Positions 26,338 to 34,169 are shown, counted from the first letter of the stretch. The stretch: DNA of 38,845 nucleotides from Acidobacteria bacterium 13_1_20CM_3_53_8 (GCA_001920415.1 MNJR01000022.1:1-38845); one strand, 5' to 3'. Made by a program: numbers and translations. The notes: a model not told the origin generated them from the letters alone.

Positions 26338-27678
26338 TTATTGTTTTGCAAATTCCAGCGCGGTGCCAGCGTCCGCTTCAGCGCCGCGAACGATGATTAC
26401 TGTGTCGTTTGAAATCCAGGCGATTGTGGTTCGCCCGGCGTCGCGCCAGATTGCCTGCGATTCGTTGGCAACGGAGTTATTGCCTGAGCCTGCCGCGCCC
26501 TGACGTTTGTTCTGTAGTGAGATGTATGCGCGTAAAAATTCCTGCGCGTCCAGTTGTCTGTCCCAGACAGTTTTCCAGACGAAGAGCGGTGTAGCGCCTG
26601 CGCGCTCGAATAGATATGCGCGATCTCCGCCCCAGCCTGCTGCTGCGCGCAAGGCCTCTTCATCCATTACGCCTCCCATCAAAAGCCCGCGCACGCCTAT
26701 CTCGCCAAGCGGTGTAGAGGCTGCAAGTTTCCAGCCGTTCGCTGCGAACAGGCTTTCGTCCAACTGAACATCGCGTGGGCTTTCCGATTGAAAATATTTT
26801 TCGGGATGAAGAATCTGCTCGCTCGACTGAGGAGGGTTGGTGAACAACTCGTCAACAGCGCGCTCGCCGCCTCTGCGTCTTACGGCTTCAACGAAACGCG
26901 CGCCGTCGCGGTAGCGAAAGATGAAAGTCTCCGTCAGCAGTTTCGGAAAGAGCGCGCCGACCTCTTCACGGTACGAATTGAATCGCGCGCCTTCGCTCCT
27001 TGCGATTTCGTCCAGAGGTTTTCGCCCGAAAGCGTCGCCCTCTTCATCGCGTCGCTGCACGTTCATCGCGTCGCCTTCGACAACGGCGAACACGGCTTCA
27101 GTTCGGTCGAAGTTGTACGGACGTTTTAGGAGAAGTTTAAGAAGATCGAAGTGCTGGTCTTGAAGCGCGTGCGTGAACTCGTGCGTAAGAAGCGAATCGC
27201 CTTTGAACTTATCAACCAGAATCACCTGATGATCCAGCGGCGAATAGACCGCGCCCGCAGAGACCGCAGCGAAACTGGCTGCAAGCTGCGCAAGGTCAAC
27301 GCCCTCTGGAAGCGCGCCACCTGCTGCCGCTAATCTTCCCAGCGAGCGCAGATCATCGCCGCCAAGAACCTGCGCCATCTCGCTGGCGCGCTGCCCGTAC
27401 TCCCATCCAGACAATTCCGTCATCCCAACATCGCCCGTCCAATCAAGACCGCGCAATTCAGATGCGCGCCGCATAGCATGCTCGCGCATCTCCTGAAGCT
27501 TTGGCGATAGCGGGCGCAAGGGGAGCGGCGCGAGCGTGCGCGCCACAGGTTGAGGCACGACGGCGGCGGGCGCAACGCCCGTCCCTACAGAACGCTTATT
27601 CCCACACGATACGACGAGGAGAGCTATTGTGAAGATCGTTAGGAGAGCCGTAATTCTTCCCTTACCCTGAACACCCAT
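26338..27678 (-). CDS. Lipoprotein with zincin-like HExxH motif
   Basis: The 446-residue protein starts MGVQGKGRITALLTIFTIALLVVSCGNKR, a lipoprotein signal with lipobox VVSC (Cys about 25). The mature part contains LLTHEFTHALQDQHFDLLKL (about 166-185), an HExxH zinc-metallopeptidase motif in the HE-hydrophobic-xHALQDQ form seen in several bacterial and archaeal surface proteins. Nearby EAVFAVVEGDAMNVQRRDEEG could supply the third ligand Glu. The remainder has no recognised domain. I infer an envelope-anchored metalloprotease-like protein, perhaps inactive in proteolysis; the substrate is unknown. It is the last gene before the cassette array and runs against the array direction. Confidence 0.75.
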   Translation of the reverse strand: MGVQGKGRITALLTIFTIALLVVSCGNKRSVGTGVAPAAVVPQPVARTLAPLPLRPLSPKLQEMREHAMRRASELRGLDWTGDVGMTELSGWEYGQRASEMAQVLGGDDLRSLGRLAAAGGALPEGVDLAQLAASFAAVSAGAVYSPLDHQVILVDKFKGDSLLTHEFTHALQDQHFDLLKLLLKRPYNFDRTEAVFAVVEGDAMNVQRRDEEGDAFGRKPLDEIARSEGARFNSYREEVGALFPKLLTETFIFRYRDGARFVEAVRRRGGERAVDELFTNPPQSSEQILHPEKYFQSESPRDVQLDESLFAANGWKLAASTPLGEIGVRGLLMGGVMDEEALRAAAGWGGDRAYLFERAGATPLFVWKTVWDRQLDAQEFLRAYISLQNKRQGAAGSGNNSVANESQAIWRDAGRTTIAWISNDTVIIVRGAEADAGTALEFAKQ

Positions 27679-27934
27679 GACAAGGCTTAGACGCAGGAAT
27701 CTCAGGCCGGGATGCCGAGGAAGGGATGAGCGCGGCAGCTATAAAATTGATTGAGAGTATTCGTCAGTTGAATCGTTCACTTAACGCTTTCATGATGACC
27801 GGGCAAAGAATGGTGCAATCCACATTTAGAGTGCTTGATAAGACCATTAGGAGCAAAGGGCAAATCCTCTGCCCCGGGTACAACACAATCGCATGGATTG
27901 CGTACTTCCGCGCCACTTTCGCAGTACAATGCAT
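27679..27934. other. Gap left of the cassette array
   Basis: This 256-bp stretch separates the lipoprotein gene from the first putative cassette boundary. A plus-strand frame at 27726-27947 (73 codons, MSAAAIKLIESIRQL) has no recognisable domain and no clear ribosome site; I do not support it as a gene. If the array has an attI site it should lie here, but I cannot see a convincing one, and there is no integrase gene. Confidence 0.5.
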
Positions 27935-27941
27935 GTTAGAC
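27935..27941 (+). other. Putative left boundary core site (GTTAGAC)
   Basis: GTTAGAC fits the integron core GTTRRRY, in the orientation expected at the left end of the first cassette. It has no attC-like palindrome to its left, so it could be an attI-like or secondary insertion site. It matches the R'' of attC1 (ACCGAAC) poorly (three mismatches), and a 7-bp motif occurs by chance, so the call is tentative. Confidence 0.35.
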
Positions 27942-28028
27942 GTCTAATGTCTAAAGAGCGGAGACGCTTTTGCAGCTAGGAGATGTAAAGTATCTAGGAG
28001 ATATGATAATGAAGGAAGATTAGACGGC

Positions 28029-28070
28029 TAAATAGGCGTATTTCGTGCTGTCTATTAGTACGCCTATTTA
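28029..28070. promoter_or_regulatory. 12-bp perfect inverted repeat before cassette-1 gene
   Basis: TAAATAGGCGTA (28029-28040) and TACGCCTATTTA (28059-28070) form a perfect stem with an 18-nt loop; pairing extends outward as AGACG/CGTCT with a small bulge. It lies 35 bp before the gene, whose ribosome site is TTTAGGAGAAA. It may be a terminator that insulates the cassette, an operator, or a degenerate recombination site; the T-rich stretch afterwards (CGTCTTTTC) is short. Confidence 0.45.
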
Positions 28071-28105
28071 TAGTTCGGCGTCTTTTCTATGTTTAGGAGA
28101 AATCT

Positions 28106-29008
28106 ATGGAAGTTAAAGTAAAACTAACTAAGGATGCGTCAGGAAAGGTAAATGTTGATAAGGATATTTCTGGCAAAGTTACAGTAGCCAAACATATTTC
28201 TGAACAGTTCAATCGAATGCTGTTAGCAAAAACCGGGCAAGCTGAGCTACTTGGGCACAATTTAGAAAAGGGGTTGGGAAATGAACAGGCACTTCGGGAT
28301 TTGCTTGTTAGTTTCTTGCCTAGGCGATTTGGGGTTGCTAAGGGGAAGGTTGCCAATGCTGCGGGAGACATGAGTAAACAACTCGATATAATTATTTATG
28401 ATGCGATAAATTGTCCAACCTTATTTGTAGACGAGAATAGTAATCAAATATTACCTATTGAAGGGGTATTTTGTATTATTGAAGTCAAAACTTCACTTAC
28501 AAGTAAATCCTTGGCAGAAGCGTTTAGCAACCTTGCATCTGTCTATGCTCTTGAACCTCGAACGAATGGATCAACTAATGATTATGTAACTTGTTGTCCT
28601 CCTTATTTAGAAGTATTTGCTTTCAGGGATTCTCGACCACTTGAGAGAATTGCCAAACAGTTTGTAAAACTTAGCAAAGAATATCCTGTCGAAAGAAGCT
28701 GTTACTCTTATACTGAAAAATCACCTGGTTTTGCTGATCATACTGGGGAAAATCATTTGATTTGCGGTGTGAATATACTTAACAAGGGTCGCATCCATCA
28801 CATGCTTAACGGGACTATTAGAGTAAGAGATTTCGGGGAATATACATTAGGAATGTTCATGACAGGGCTGATTGCACATTTCGACGAATTAGTAATGCCG
28901 CCACTAAACATAACAGATTATTTGAACTGGATAATGGTTGATATGTGGCGCGATCCTATGAATTGGCTTAAAAGAATTCTGCCATCCTTAAAAGAGGAAC
29001 CAAAGTAA
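28106..29008 (+). CDS. Cassette 1: PD-(D/E)XK nuclease-like protein (DUF6602 type)
   Basis: The ATG at 28106 has a good ribosome site (AGGAGAA). The 300-residue protein has LGHNLEKGLGNEQALRDLLV (about 49-68), SKQLDIIIYD (Asp94) and EGVFCIIEVKTSL (Glu126, Lys128), a D...ExK pattern as in PD-(D/E)XK nucleases and DUF6602 proteins. The N-terminus repeats SGKV twice (SGKVNVDKDISGKVTV). The C-terminal half has no recognised motif. The gene is visibly richer in A/T than the housekeeping genes to the left, which suits a recently acquired cassette. DUF6602 proteins are often annotated near phage-defence and mobile genes; a defence role here is possible but not shown. Confidence 0.75.
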   Translation: MEVKVKLTKDASGKVNVDKDISGKVTVAKHISEQFNRMLLAKTGQAELLGHNLEKGLGNEQALRDLLVSFLPRRFGVAKGKVANAAGDMSKQLDIIIYDAINCPTLFVDENSNQILPIEGVFCIIEVKTSLTSKSLAEAFSNLASVYALEPRTNGSTNDYVTCCPPYLEVFAFRDSRPLERIAKQFVKLSKEYPVERSCYSYTEKSPGFADHTGENHLICGVNILNKGRIHHMLNGTIRVRDFGEYTLGMFMTGLIAHFDELVMPPLNITDYLNWIMVDMWRDPMNWLKRILPSLKEEPK

Positions 29009-29029
29009 GGTAGTTTATTCCCACGCGCC

Positions 29030-29132
29030 ACCGAACAACTCATTCAACCCGACCGCGAGTTAGCTTGCCTCTCATCGAGAACTTGCGTGAATTCGGGGTT
29101 GTCTGCGCGGCGGGTTAATTCGGGCGTTGGAC
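29030..29132 (+). other. attC site 1
   Basis: R'' is ACCGAAC (imperfect) and R' is GTTGGAC. The stem is of the CCCG type: AACCCGACC on the left pairs with GGCGGGTT on the right, with one unpaired A. The cassette 1 stop at 29008 lies 22 bp before it. Confidence 0.85.
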
Positions 29133-29173
29133 TGCTTCGCTTTCACTTCCTGTGATAGGATGTTGTTGAGGTG

Positions 29174-29386
29174 ATGAGGATGACTTTTACAGTTGAATAT
29201 GAACAGGAAGATGATGGTCGCTGGCTCGCCGAAGTGTTAGAGTTGCCAGGCGTGCTTGCCTATGGACAATCATCTGGTGAGGCCATTGCTAAAGCTCAGG
29301 CTCTTGCGTTGCGGGCACTTGCTGATCGACTTGAGCATGGTGAAAATGCCCGCGAATTCATAAACATCTCTTTTGCCGCAGCATGA
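29174..29386 (+). CDS. hicB: Cassette 2: HicB-type antitoxin
   Basis: The roughly 70-residue protein (ATG 29174; GTG 29171 or ATG 29180 are alternatives) starts MRMTFTVEYEQEDDGRWLAE and continues LELPGVLAYGQSSGEAIAKAQ, the degenerate RNase-H-like fold of HicB antitoxins (pattern DGRWLAEVLELPGV..GxSxxEA). It would bind and neutralise the partner HicA. It overlaps hicA by four bases (ATGA), so the pair is translated together. Order B-then-A is a known variant. No separate DNA-binding domain is visible, so autoregulation is uncertain. The pair shares one attC site, so it moves as one cassette. Confidence 0.88.
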   Translation: MRMTFTVEYEQEDDGRWLAEVLELPGVLAYGQSSGEAIAKAQALALRALADRLEHGENAREFINISFAAA

Positions 29387-29595
29387 GTCAATGGTCATCT
29401 GCAAAAGCTAAACGGGTTCTCGCTGCTCTTCTCCGAATTGGCTGGAGTATCAAGCGGGAATCCAGTTCTCACAAAATCCTCTCACGGGCTGGCTGGGCCG
29501 ATGTGGTATTCGCTTTCCATGATAAAGAAGAGATTGGCCCAAAGATGCTGGCTCGTATCGCAAAGAATACAGGACTCAAACCGGAAGATTTGTAA
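29383..29595 (+). CDS. hicA: Cassette 2: HicA-type mRNA interferase toxin
   Basis: HicA toxins are small double-stranded-RNA-binding-fold RNases that stop translation. This 70-residue protein has the family pattern: AKRVLAALLRIGWSIKRESSSHKIL, with the catalytic His in SSHKI (about 28-32), and the ending EEIGPKMLARIAKNTGLKPEDL, which matches HicA's IxxGxLxxILKxAGLxxxEF region. It overlaps hicB. Toxin-antitoxin cassettes are well known in large chromosomal integrons, where they penalise loss of neighbouring cassettes. Confidence 0.9.
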   Translation: MSQWSSAKAKRVLAALLRIGWSIKRESSSHKILSRAGWADVVFAFHDKEEIGPKMLARIAKNTGLKPEDL

Positions 29596-29618
29596 TTGAA
29601 TGGTTTCTTATACGGGCA

Positions 29619-29720
29619 GCCCAACAACTCATTCAACCGGAGCGGAATCAGCTTGGATTTCATCGAGAACTTGGATGCTGCTCGGCAATTCTTCCCGCCC
29701 GGTTAATTCGAGCGTTGGGC
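29619..29720 (+). other. attC site 2
   Basis: R'' GCCCAAC and R' GTTGGGC are perfectly complementary. The stem is of the CCGG type: AACCGGAGCGG pairs with CCGCCCGGTT with the usual unpaired base. Central sequence TTTCATCGAGAACTTG is shared with several other sites. Confidence 0.92.
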
Positions 29721-29803
29721 TGCGGGTGCCGCTTAATCGTAGGGAAATGGTCATAGCCTATAGCTAAGCGGTTTAATTAATATAAGATATGAGGAAAACT
29801 GAG

Positions 29804-30742
29804 ATGTCGTGGATCAGCGTCAATGACTATCACTATCCCGTAGGGTGGGAAGACGGGTTTGATTCCGATGACCGCGCCAAGTGGTATTGCCAGCAATTGG
29901 AACAAGGGCAAATACTGCTCTTTGAGAAGACTCCTTTTGAGTTGCCGAAAGAGCATCAGGAATTTTTACTTTCTCAACGTCAGACAGACTCCCGGTATCA
30001 CAAAAACATCTCTTATCGCCCAAACAAGAATGTATTGCGCGGTGTGTCTTCAAATTTAGCGGAAGATTCAGATCGATTGCGGCAGATTATGCAATCCTAC
30101 TCAATTCAAGTCACTAAGTTTCTCTCTCAATTTCTTTCGCCGTACGCACAAGATTGGTCACTAGACTTTGCAAGCTTTCGCCCCTTAGAAGAGGAGGGAC
30201 GTGACCTGCCATTACATAAACGTAACGACTTGCTTCACGTAGATGCTTTCCCTTCTAGACCCACTAGGGGCAGACGGATTCTTCGCGTATTCACGAATAT
30301 TAATCCAAATAGACCGCGTATATGGAACACTACAGATCGCTTTGATGTGCTAGCCCAACGCTTTGCTGTAGAGGCAGGATTAAACCGAATCGCGGCACGA
30401 GCTTTATCTTCCAAGCGTGCTCTCTCCCGGCTAACGGCACGCATAATGCGCTTGGTTGGAATAAATATAGCTGACCGCTCACTATACGACGAATTCATGT
30501 TGCGCTTTCATGACTACTTAAAAGAGAACGCTAGCTTTCAGTCTGAATGTCCCAAAATACGTTTGGAGTTTCCGCCACACTCAACATGGGTCGTGTTTAC
30601 CGATGGCGTCCCTCATGCCGCACTTTCTGGGCAGTTCGCTTTGGAGCATACATATATCGTTTCCATGAATGCGCTTCTTTCCAAGCACAAAGCACCTATT
30701 AGTGTACTTGAAGCTATATGTGGACGACCTTTGTCAGTCTGA
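29804..30742 (+). CDS. Cassette 3: Kdo hydroxylase-like Fe(II)/2-oxoglutarate oxygenase
   Basis: The protein resembles KdoO-type Kdo 3-hydroxylases, which convert the Kdo sugar of lipopolysaccharide inner core to Ko. I chose ATG 29804 (MSWISVNDYHYP), which has GAGG nine bases upstream; ATG 29789 would add five residues. Landmarks are LHKRNDLLHVDAFPSRPTRG with the iron-binding HVD (about residues 145-147), RILRVFTNINPNRPRIWNT, and the distal FTDGVPHAALSGQFALEHTY (about 265-284) holding the second His. The family role implies periplasmic or cytoplasmic-face LPS modification; there is no evident signal peptide. The carbohydrate genes in cassettes 4 and 6 fit a surface theme. An AT-rich stretch with TATAAG lies just upstream and could provide a promoter. 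Confidence 0.82.
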   Translation: MSWISVNDYHYPVGWEDGFDSDDRAKWYCQQLEQGQILLFEKTPFELPKEHQEFLLSQRQTDSRYHKNISYRPNKNVLRGVSSNLAEDSDRLRQIMQSYSIQVTKFLSQFLSPYAQDWSLDFASFRPLEEEGRDLPLHKRNDLLHVDAFPSRPTRGRRILRVFTNINPNRPRIWNTTDRFDVLAQRFAVEAGLNRIAARALSSKRALSRLTARIMRLVGINIADRSLYDEFMLRFHDYLKENASFQSECPKIRLEFPPHSTWVVFTDGVPHAALSGQFALEHTYIVSMNALLSKHKAPISVLEAICGRPLSV

Positions 30743-30783
30743 AAATACCGCGAGGGAAGATGCAAGGCTCTACCGCTAACGCC

Positions 30784-30884
30784 GCCCAACAACTCATTGA
30801 ACCGGAGCGCGAATAGCGCGGCTCTCATCGAGAACTTGCGTGCATCGGCGTTGCGTGCGCGCCCGGTTAATTCGGGCGTTAGGT
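30784..30884 (+). other. attC site 3
   Basis: R'' is GCCCAAC and R' is GTTAGGT. The stem AACCGGAGCGCG/GCGCGCCCGGTT is of the CCGG type with one unpaired A. R'' is an exact match to the R' at the left end of the same cassette (GTTGGGC), as expected for a closed circular cassette. Confidence 0.93.
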
Positions 30885-30914
30885 GCTTTCGGTTTGCTAA
30901 CGAACAGATTCGCT

Positions 30915-31634
30915 ATGATGAAAGTTTCAGTCATCATTCCTGCTTATAATGAAGAACAGTGCTTGCCAGAAACGCTTGAGCGAATCGGCAGGGCTTTAGC
31001 TATCGCCGCTTGTCCTTCTGAAATTATTGTTGTTGACAATGACAGCCAAGATGGAACCAAACAAGTTGCTGAAGGCTTCGGAGCAAAAGTTGTCCTGGAA
31101 AGAGAGCATAAAATTTCCAAAGTCAGAAATACCGGAGCGGAAAACTCAACTGGCGATGTTCTGATTTTCATTGATGCAGACAGCCTCATTCCAGAAACGC
31201 TTTTCCAGAAGATTCTTGGTGTGATGAAAGATGAGAAATGCTTTGGCGGGGCGGTGGCTGTTGACTATGAAGAGTTCCAGAGAAAGTGGATGAAGTTTTA
31301 TCTCTTGGGTTGGAAGTTCTGGGGAACGGTCTTCAATATGGCACAAGGCGCGGCACAGTTTTGCCGCAAATTAGTCTTTGAAGAACTCAGAGGTTATGAC
31401 CAAACTATTTTTATGGGAGAGGATGTTGAGTTCTACTGGCGACTTTCCAAATTTGCTAAGCTGAATAAAGGATATTTATATTTCGTCGAACATCCGAAAG
31501 TAATAACTTCCGCGCGTAGATTTGATAAGATGAATCTCTGGAAAACATTGCTGCTCACGCACCCGATTTTTATTCGTCTAACTTGGCGAAAGAAATCTTA
31601 TTGGAAGGATTGGTATGAAAAAGCTGTTCGCTAA
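30915..31634 (+). CDS. Cassette 4: family 2 glycosyltransferase
   Basis: This 239-residue protein has the GT-A fold of GT2 enzymes: MMKVSVIIPAYNEEQCLPETL at the start (chosen ATG 30915), IIVVDNDSQDGTKQVA (about 42-57), the metal-binding DXD-like FIDADS (about 92-97) and a late ED acceptor motif FMGEDVEFYWRLSKF (about 165-179). It transfers a sugar from a nucleotide donor to an unknown acceptor, at the cytoplasmic face. The gene begins only 30 bp after attC3, with no clear ribosome site; expression may depend on upstream transcription. The C-terminus (SYWKDWYEKAVR) is basic. With cassettes 3 and 6 it suggests surface-glycan variation. Confidence 0.88.
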   Translation: MMKVSVIIPAYNEEQCLPETLERIGRALAIAACPSEIIVVDNDSQDGTKQVAEGFGAKVVLEREHKISKVRNTGAENSTGDVLIFIDADSLIPETLFQKILGVMKDEKCFGGAVAVDYEEFQRKWMKFYLLGWKFWGTVFNMAQGAAQFCRKLVFEELRGYDQTIFMGEDVEFYWRLSKFAKLNKGYLYFVEHPKVITSARRFDKMNLWKTLLLTHPIFIRLTWRKKSYWKDWYEKAVR

Positions 31635-31654
31635 AAGGTTAACAATCATGCCGC

Positions 31655-31761
31655 ATCTAACAACTCATTCAACCGGAGCGCTCGATAGCGTGCCTTTCAT
31701 CATTCTTCTATCCTTCAATCTTGGATAGATTCGCGCCGCCCGGTTAATTCGGGCGTTAGAC
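31655..31761 (+). other. attC site 4
   Basis: R'' ATCTAAC and R' GTTAGAC. The stem AACCGGAGCG pairs with CGCCCGGTT. The central loop is longer and has its own small palindrome (ATCCTTCAATCTTGGAT). Confidence 0.92.
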
Positions 31762-31783
31762 CCTTACGTTATTGAAACCTGTT

Positions 31784-32614
31784 ATGGTTGTGACACAGCA
31801 GGATATTCAGCAGGCGCTTCGTGCGCTCAGTCTTCCGGGGCAAGTCGTCTGCCTCCACAGTTCGCTGCGTTCATTCGGACATGTCGCCGGTGGGGCGATA
31901 GCAGTCGTTCGAGCATTCTTGGATGAAGGATGTACCGTTCTCGTCCCAACGTTCTCCTCAGTTTTTGAGGTCGCTCCTTCTCCTCACCTGCAATTTGAGC
32001 GTAACGGGTGGGACTATAGTGCTAACTCTGCGCCGAATCATAGCTCGCAAAGAGTTTACACTCCTGAAGTTCTTGACATTGACCGCTATATGGGAGTGAT
32101 ACCGGCAACGGTAGTAGCTTGGACTAACCATATGCGAGGTAATCACCCGCTCGACTCTTTCACAGCAGTTGGTCCGCAAGCCGCTAAACTTATTGCCGGA
32201 CAGACTCCTTTAGATGTCTATGCGCCGCTTGCCGCTCTAACACGGATGAAAGGCTTTGTTCTTTTGATGGGAGTAGGGCTTGAAAGAATGACATTGTTGC
32301 ATCTGGCTGAAAAAGAGGCTGGGAGAACATTGTTTCGACGATGGGCAAACGATGCGCATGGTCAGCCGATGGCGGTTGAAGTCGGCGGTTGTTCCGAAGG
32401 GTTTGGTAAGCTTGAACTGTATCTGCGCCCAATTATGCGAAGGACCAATGTTGGTCAGAGTAAATGGACGCTGCTTCCGGCAGGTCAAGCTTTAGCTTAT
32501 GCTGCCGCAGCGATTAGCGCCAATCCTCAAATCACCCATTGCGGTGAAGAGACGTGCGAACGATGTAATGACGCTGTAAGAGGAGGTCCTATTTTATCTG
32601 GGAGGCGGGTCTAA
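31784..32614 (+). CDS. Cassette 5: AAC(3)-family aminoglycoside N-acetyltransferase
   Basis: The protein (276 residues from ATG 31784; a TTG at 31772 is less likely) matches the Antibiotic_NAT family, which transfers acetyl from acetyl-CoA to the 3-amino group of 2-deoxystreptamine aminoglycosides. Family landmarks: VCLHSSLRSFGHVAGGA (about 23-39, HSSL start), VLVPTFSS, MRGNHPLDSFTAVGP (about 109-123, RSxHPxxSF-like), and MGVGLERMTLLHLAEKEAG with the catalytic-site His (about 177) and Glu. It ends in a Cys-rich tail (HCGEETCERCNDAV), unusual for the family. The stop codon TAA is inside R'' of attC5. Whether it confers resistance is unknown; many members of this family act on other substrates. 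No promoter is visible in its 22-bp leader. Confidence 0.85.
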   Translation: MVVTQQDIQQALRALSLPGQVVCLHSSLRSFGHVAGGAIAVVRAFLDEGCTVLVPTFSSVFEVAPSPHLQFERNGWDYSANSAPNHSSQRVYTPEVLDIDRYMGVIPATVVAWTNHMRGNHPLDSFTAVGPQAAKLIAGQTPLDVYAPLAALTRMKGFVLLMGVGLERMTLLHLAEKEAGRTLFRRWANDAHGQPMAVEVGGCSEGFGKLELYLRPIMRRTNVGQSKWTLLPAGQALAYAAAAISANPQITHCGEETCERCNDAVRGGPILSGRRV

Positions 32615-32710
32615 CAACTCATTCAACCGGAGCGCGAGTTAGCTTGGCTCTCATCGTCAACTTGTTTCATAATCACGTCTCCATGCGCCCGGTTAATTCG
32701 AGCGTTAGAT
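32609..32710 (+). other. attC site 5
   Basis: R'' GTCTAAC (containing the TAA stop of the preceding gene) and R' GTTAGAT. The CCGG-type stem AACCGGAGCGCG pairs with the GCGCCCGGTT arm. R'' exactly matches the R' at the left end of its own cassette (GTTAGAC). Confidence 0.93.
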
Positions 32711-32776
32711 TTTTATCTTCAATAAAGCGGCTGTGATTCACAGGTTATGCCGACCAAAAGGCATGAGATTACTACC

Positions 32777-34003
32777 ATGAAGAGAAAACGGGCGGAAAAG
32801 ACCGGGGTCTATTTGCCGGGCCTGAATGGTCTGAGATTCTTCGCTGCCATACTGGTTGTCTTAGGCCACGTTGAGCTTCTCAAAGAATATCACGGCTACA
32901 GCAATATCTATTCGCACCCGGCCGTCTACGAACTGGGACGAATGGGCGTCACATTCTTTTTTGTTCTCAGCGGCTTCCTAATTACTTACCTTCTCTTAAC
33001 GGAGAAGAAAGTTGTCGGCTCTATTTCAATCAGGAAATTTTACATCAGAAGAATCCTGCGCATTTGGCCGCTCTACTTCCTGCTCGTTCTTCTCTCTTTC
33101 TTTATCTTGCCGCGAATCGGATTCTTCAATATCCCAACTCTTTCCTCAAATCTGCCCGTCTACTTTAATTACACTTTACCGCTCTTCCTTCTCTTTCTGC
33201 CGCAACTTGCGTTGAGCATTTTTCCGCCAGTTCCTTACGCCGAGCCTCTGTGGTCGATTGGAGTTGAAGAACAGTTTTATTTGATGTGGCCTCTGCTTCT
33301 CAAGCGCTTCAGAAGGTTTCTCGCGCTTGCCATCGGCATCGTCGTGGCCGGTTATCTCATCAAGCAACTTGCTTTTATGATAGCTTCGCAAAGCACAGAC
33401 GCAACCGCGATCAAGTATTGGAACTATTTCATCAATTTCTTTTACTTCACGCGCATAGAATGTATGGCCATCGGTGCGATAGGAGCGTGGTGTGTCTTCA
33501 AACGTAAAGGGGCTATCTTGAAACTTGTCTATCATAAGGCGACTCAAATTGTCGTCTATGCGCTGGTAGCTTACTCTCTGATGACGGGGGCAAACAAACC
33601 TGTCTATAATTACAGTCTCTACTCCATTCTCTTCTGCCTTGTCATTCTCAATGTTGCGACCAATCCTCATTCGCTGTTGAAAGTAGAGAGCAGGCTTTTT
33701 ATCTTCCTGGGCAATATTTCTTACAGCATCTATATGTTTCACGAAATAGCGATCAAGATTGCCATCAACACGCTCGCGAAGCTTTTCAGCACAACTTTTA
33801 ATGGCATCGCTTCTAATATAGGACTCTACGCCTTCACTATCATCCTGACGCTTATCATCGCTAGCCTCTCTTACTTACTCTTTGAGACGAAGTTTCTACG
33901 GTTGAAATATAAATTTTCAATTATTCGCAGCGGTAGTGATGTCAAAAGAGAAGAAAATAAATTGATCTCAACCTCCAAAGCCACATTGTCTACTGGATTC
34001 TAG
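32777..34003 (+). CDS. Cassette 6: acyltransferase-3 family membrane protein (OafA/YrhL-like)
   Basis: This large membrane protein (408 residues from ATG 32777; 32747 would add ten) has about ten hydrophobic helices and the acyltransferase-3 signatures: LPGLNGLRFFAAILVVLGHVEL (about 12-33, with the conserved RxxA and H), the FFFVLSGFLITYLLL stretch (about 62-76), IRKFYIRRILRIWPLYFL (about 88-105) and LWSIGVEEQFYLMWPLLL (about 160-177). Family members O-acetylate or acylate polysaccharides, LPS or lipids across the membrane. At over 1.2 kb it is the largest gene in the array, larger than usual for integron cassettes. The acceptor is not known. It fits with cassettes 3 and 4 as a surface-modification gene. 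Confidence 0.92.
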   Translation: MKRKRAEKTGVYLPGLNGLRFFAAILVVLGHVELLKEYHGYSNIYSHPAVYELGRMGVTFFFVLSGFLITYLLLTEKKVVGSISIRKFYIRRILRIWPLYFLLVLLSFFILPRIGFFNIPTLSSNLPVYFNYTLPLFLLFLPQLALSIFPPVPYAEPLWSIGVEEQFYLMWPLLLKRFRRFLALAIGIVVAGYLIKQLAFMIASQSTDATAIKYWNYFINFFYFTRIECMAIGAIGAWCVFKRKGAILKLVYHKATQIVVYALVAYSLMTGANKPVYNYSLYSILFCLVILNVATNPHSLLKVESRLFIFLGNISYSIYMFHEIAIKIAINTLAKLFSTTFNGIASNIGLYAFTIILTLIIASLSYLLFETKFLRLKYKFSIIRSGSDVKREENKLISTSKATLSTGF

Positions 34004-34056
34004 AATAGACGCTCCGCTGTTGTGGAGGCGGGGTCGTCGGATTGCGTCAGGCACAA

Positions 34057-34165
34057 ATCTAACAACTCATTCAACCCGACCCCGTGATAGTATGGCTTTT
34101 ATCATTGTCTTCTCCGATAGTGTTGAAGGCTGCACGCGCGGGGCGGGTTAATTCTGTCATTGGAC
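34057..34165 (+). other. attC site 6
   Basis: R'' ATCTAAC and R' ATTGGAC, where the first base of GTTRRRY has become A. The stem is the CCCG type: AACCCGACCCCG faces CGGGGCGGGTT. The 3' core change may weaken recombination at this site. Confidence 0.88.
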
Positions 34166-34169
34166 GCTT

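Noticed and set aside
27726-27947. Small reading frame left of the array as a possible gene or remnant integrase.
   Set aside because: 73 codons, no recombinase motifs, no clear ribosome site, and it runs into the putative core site.
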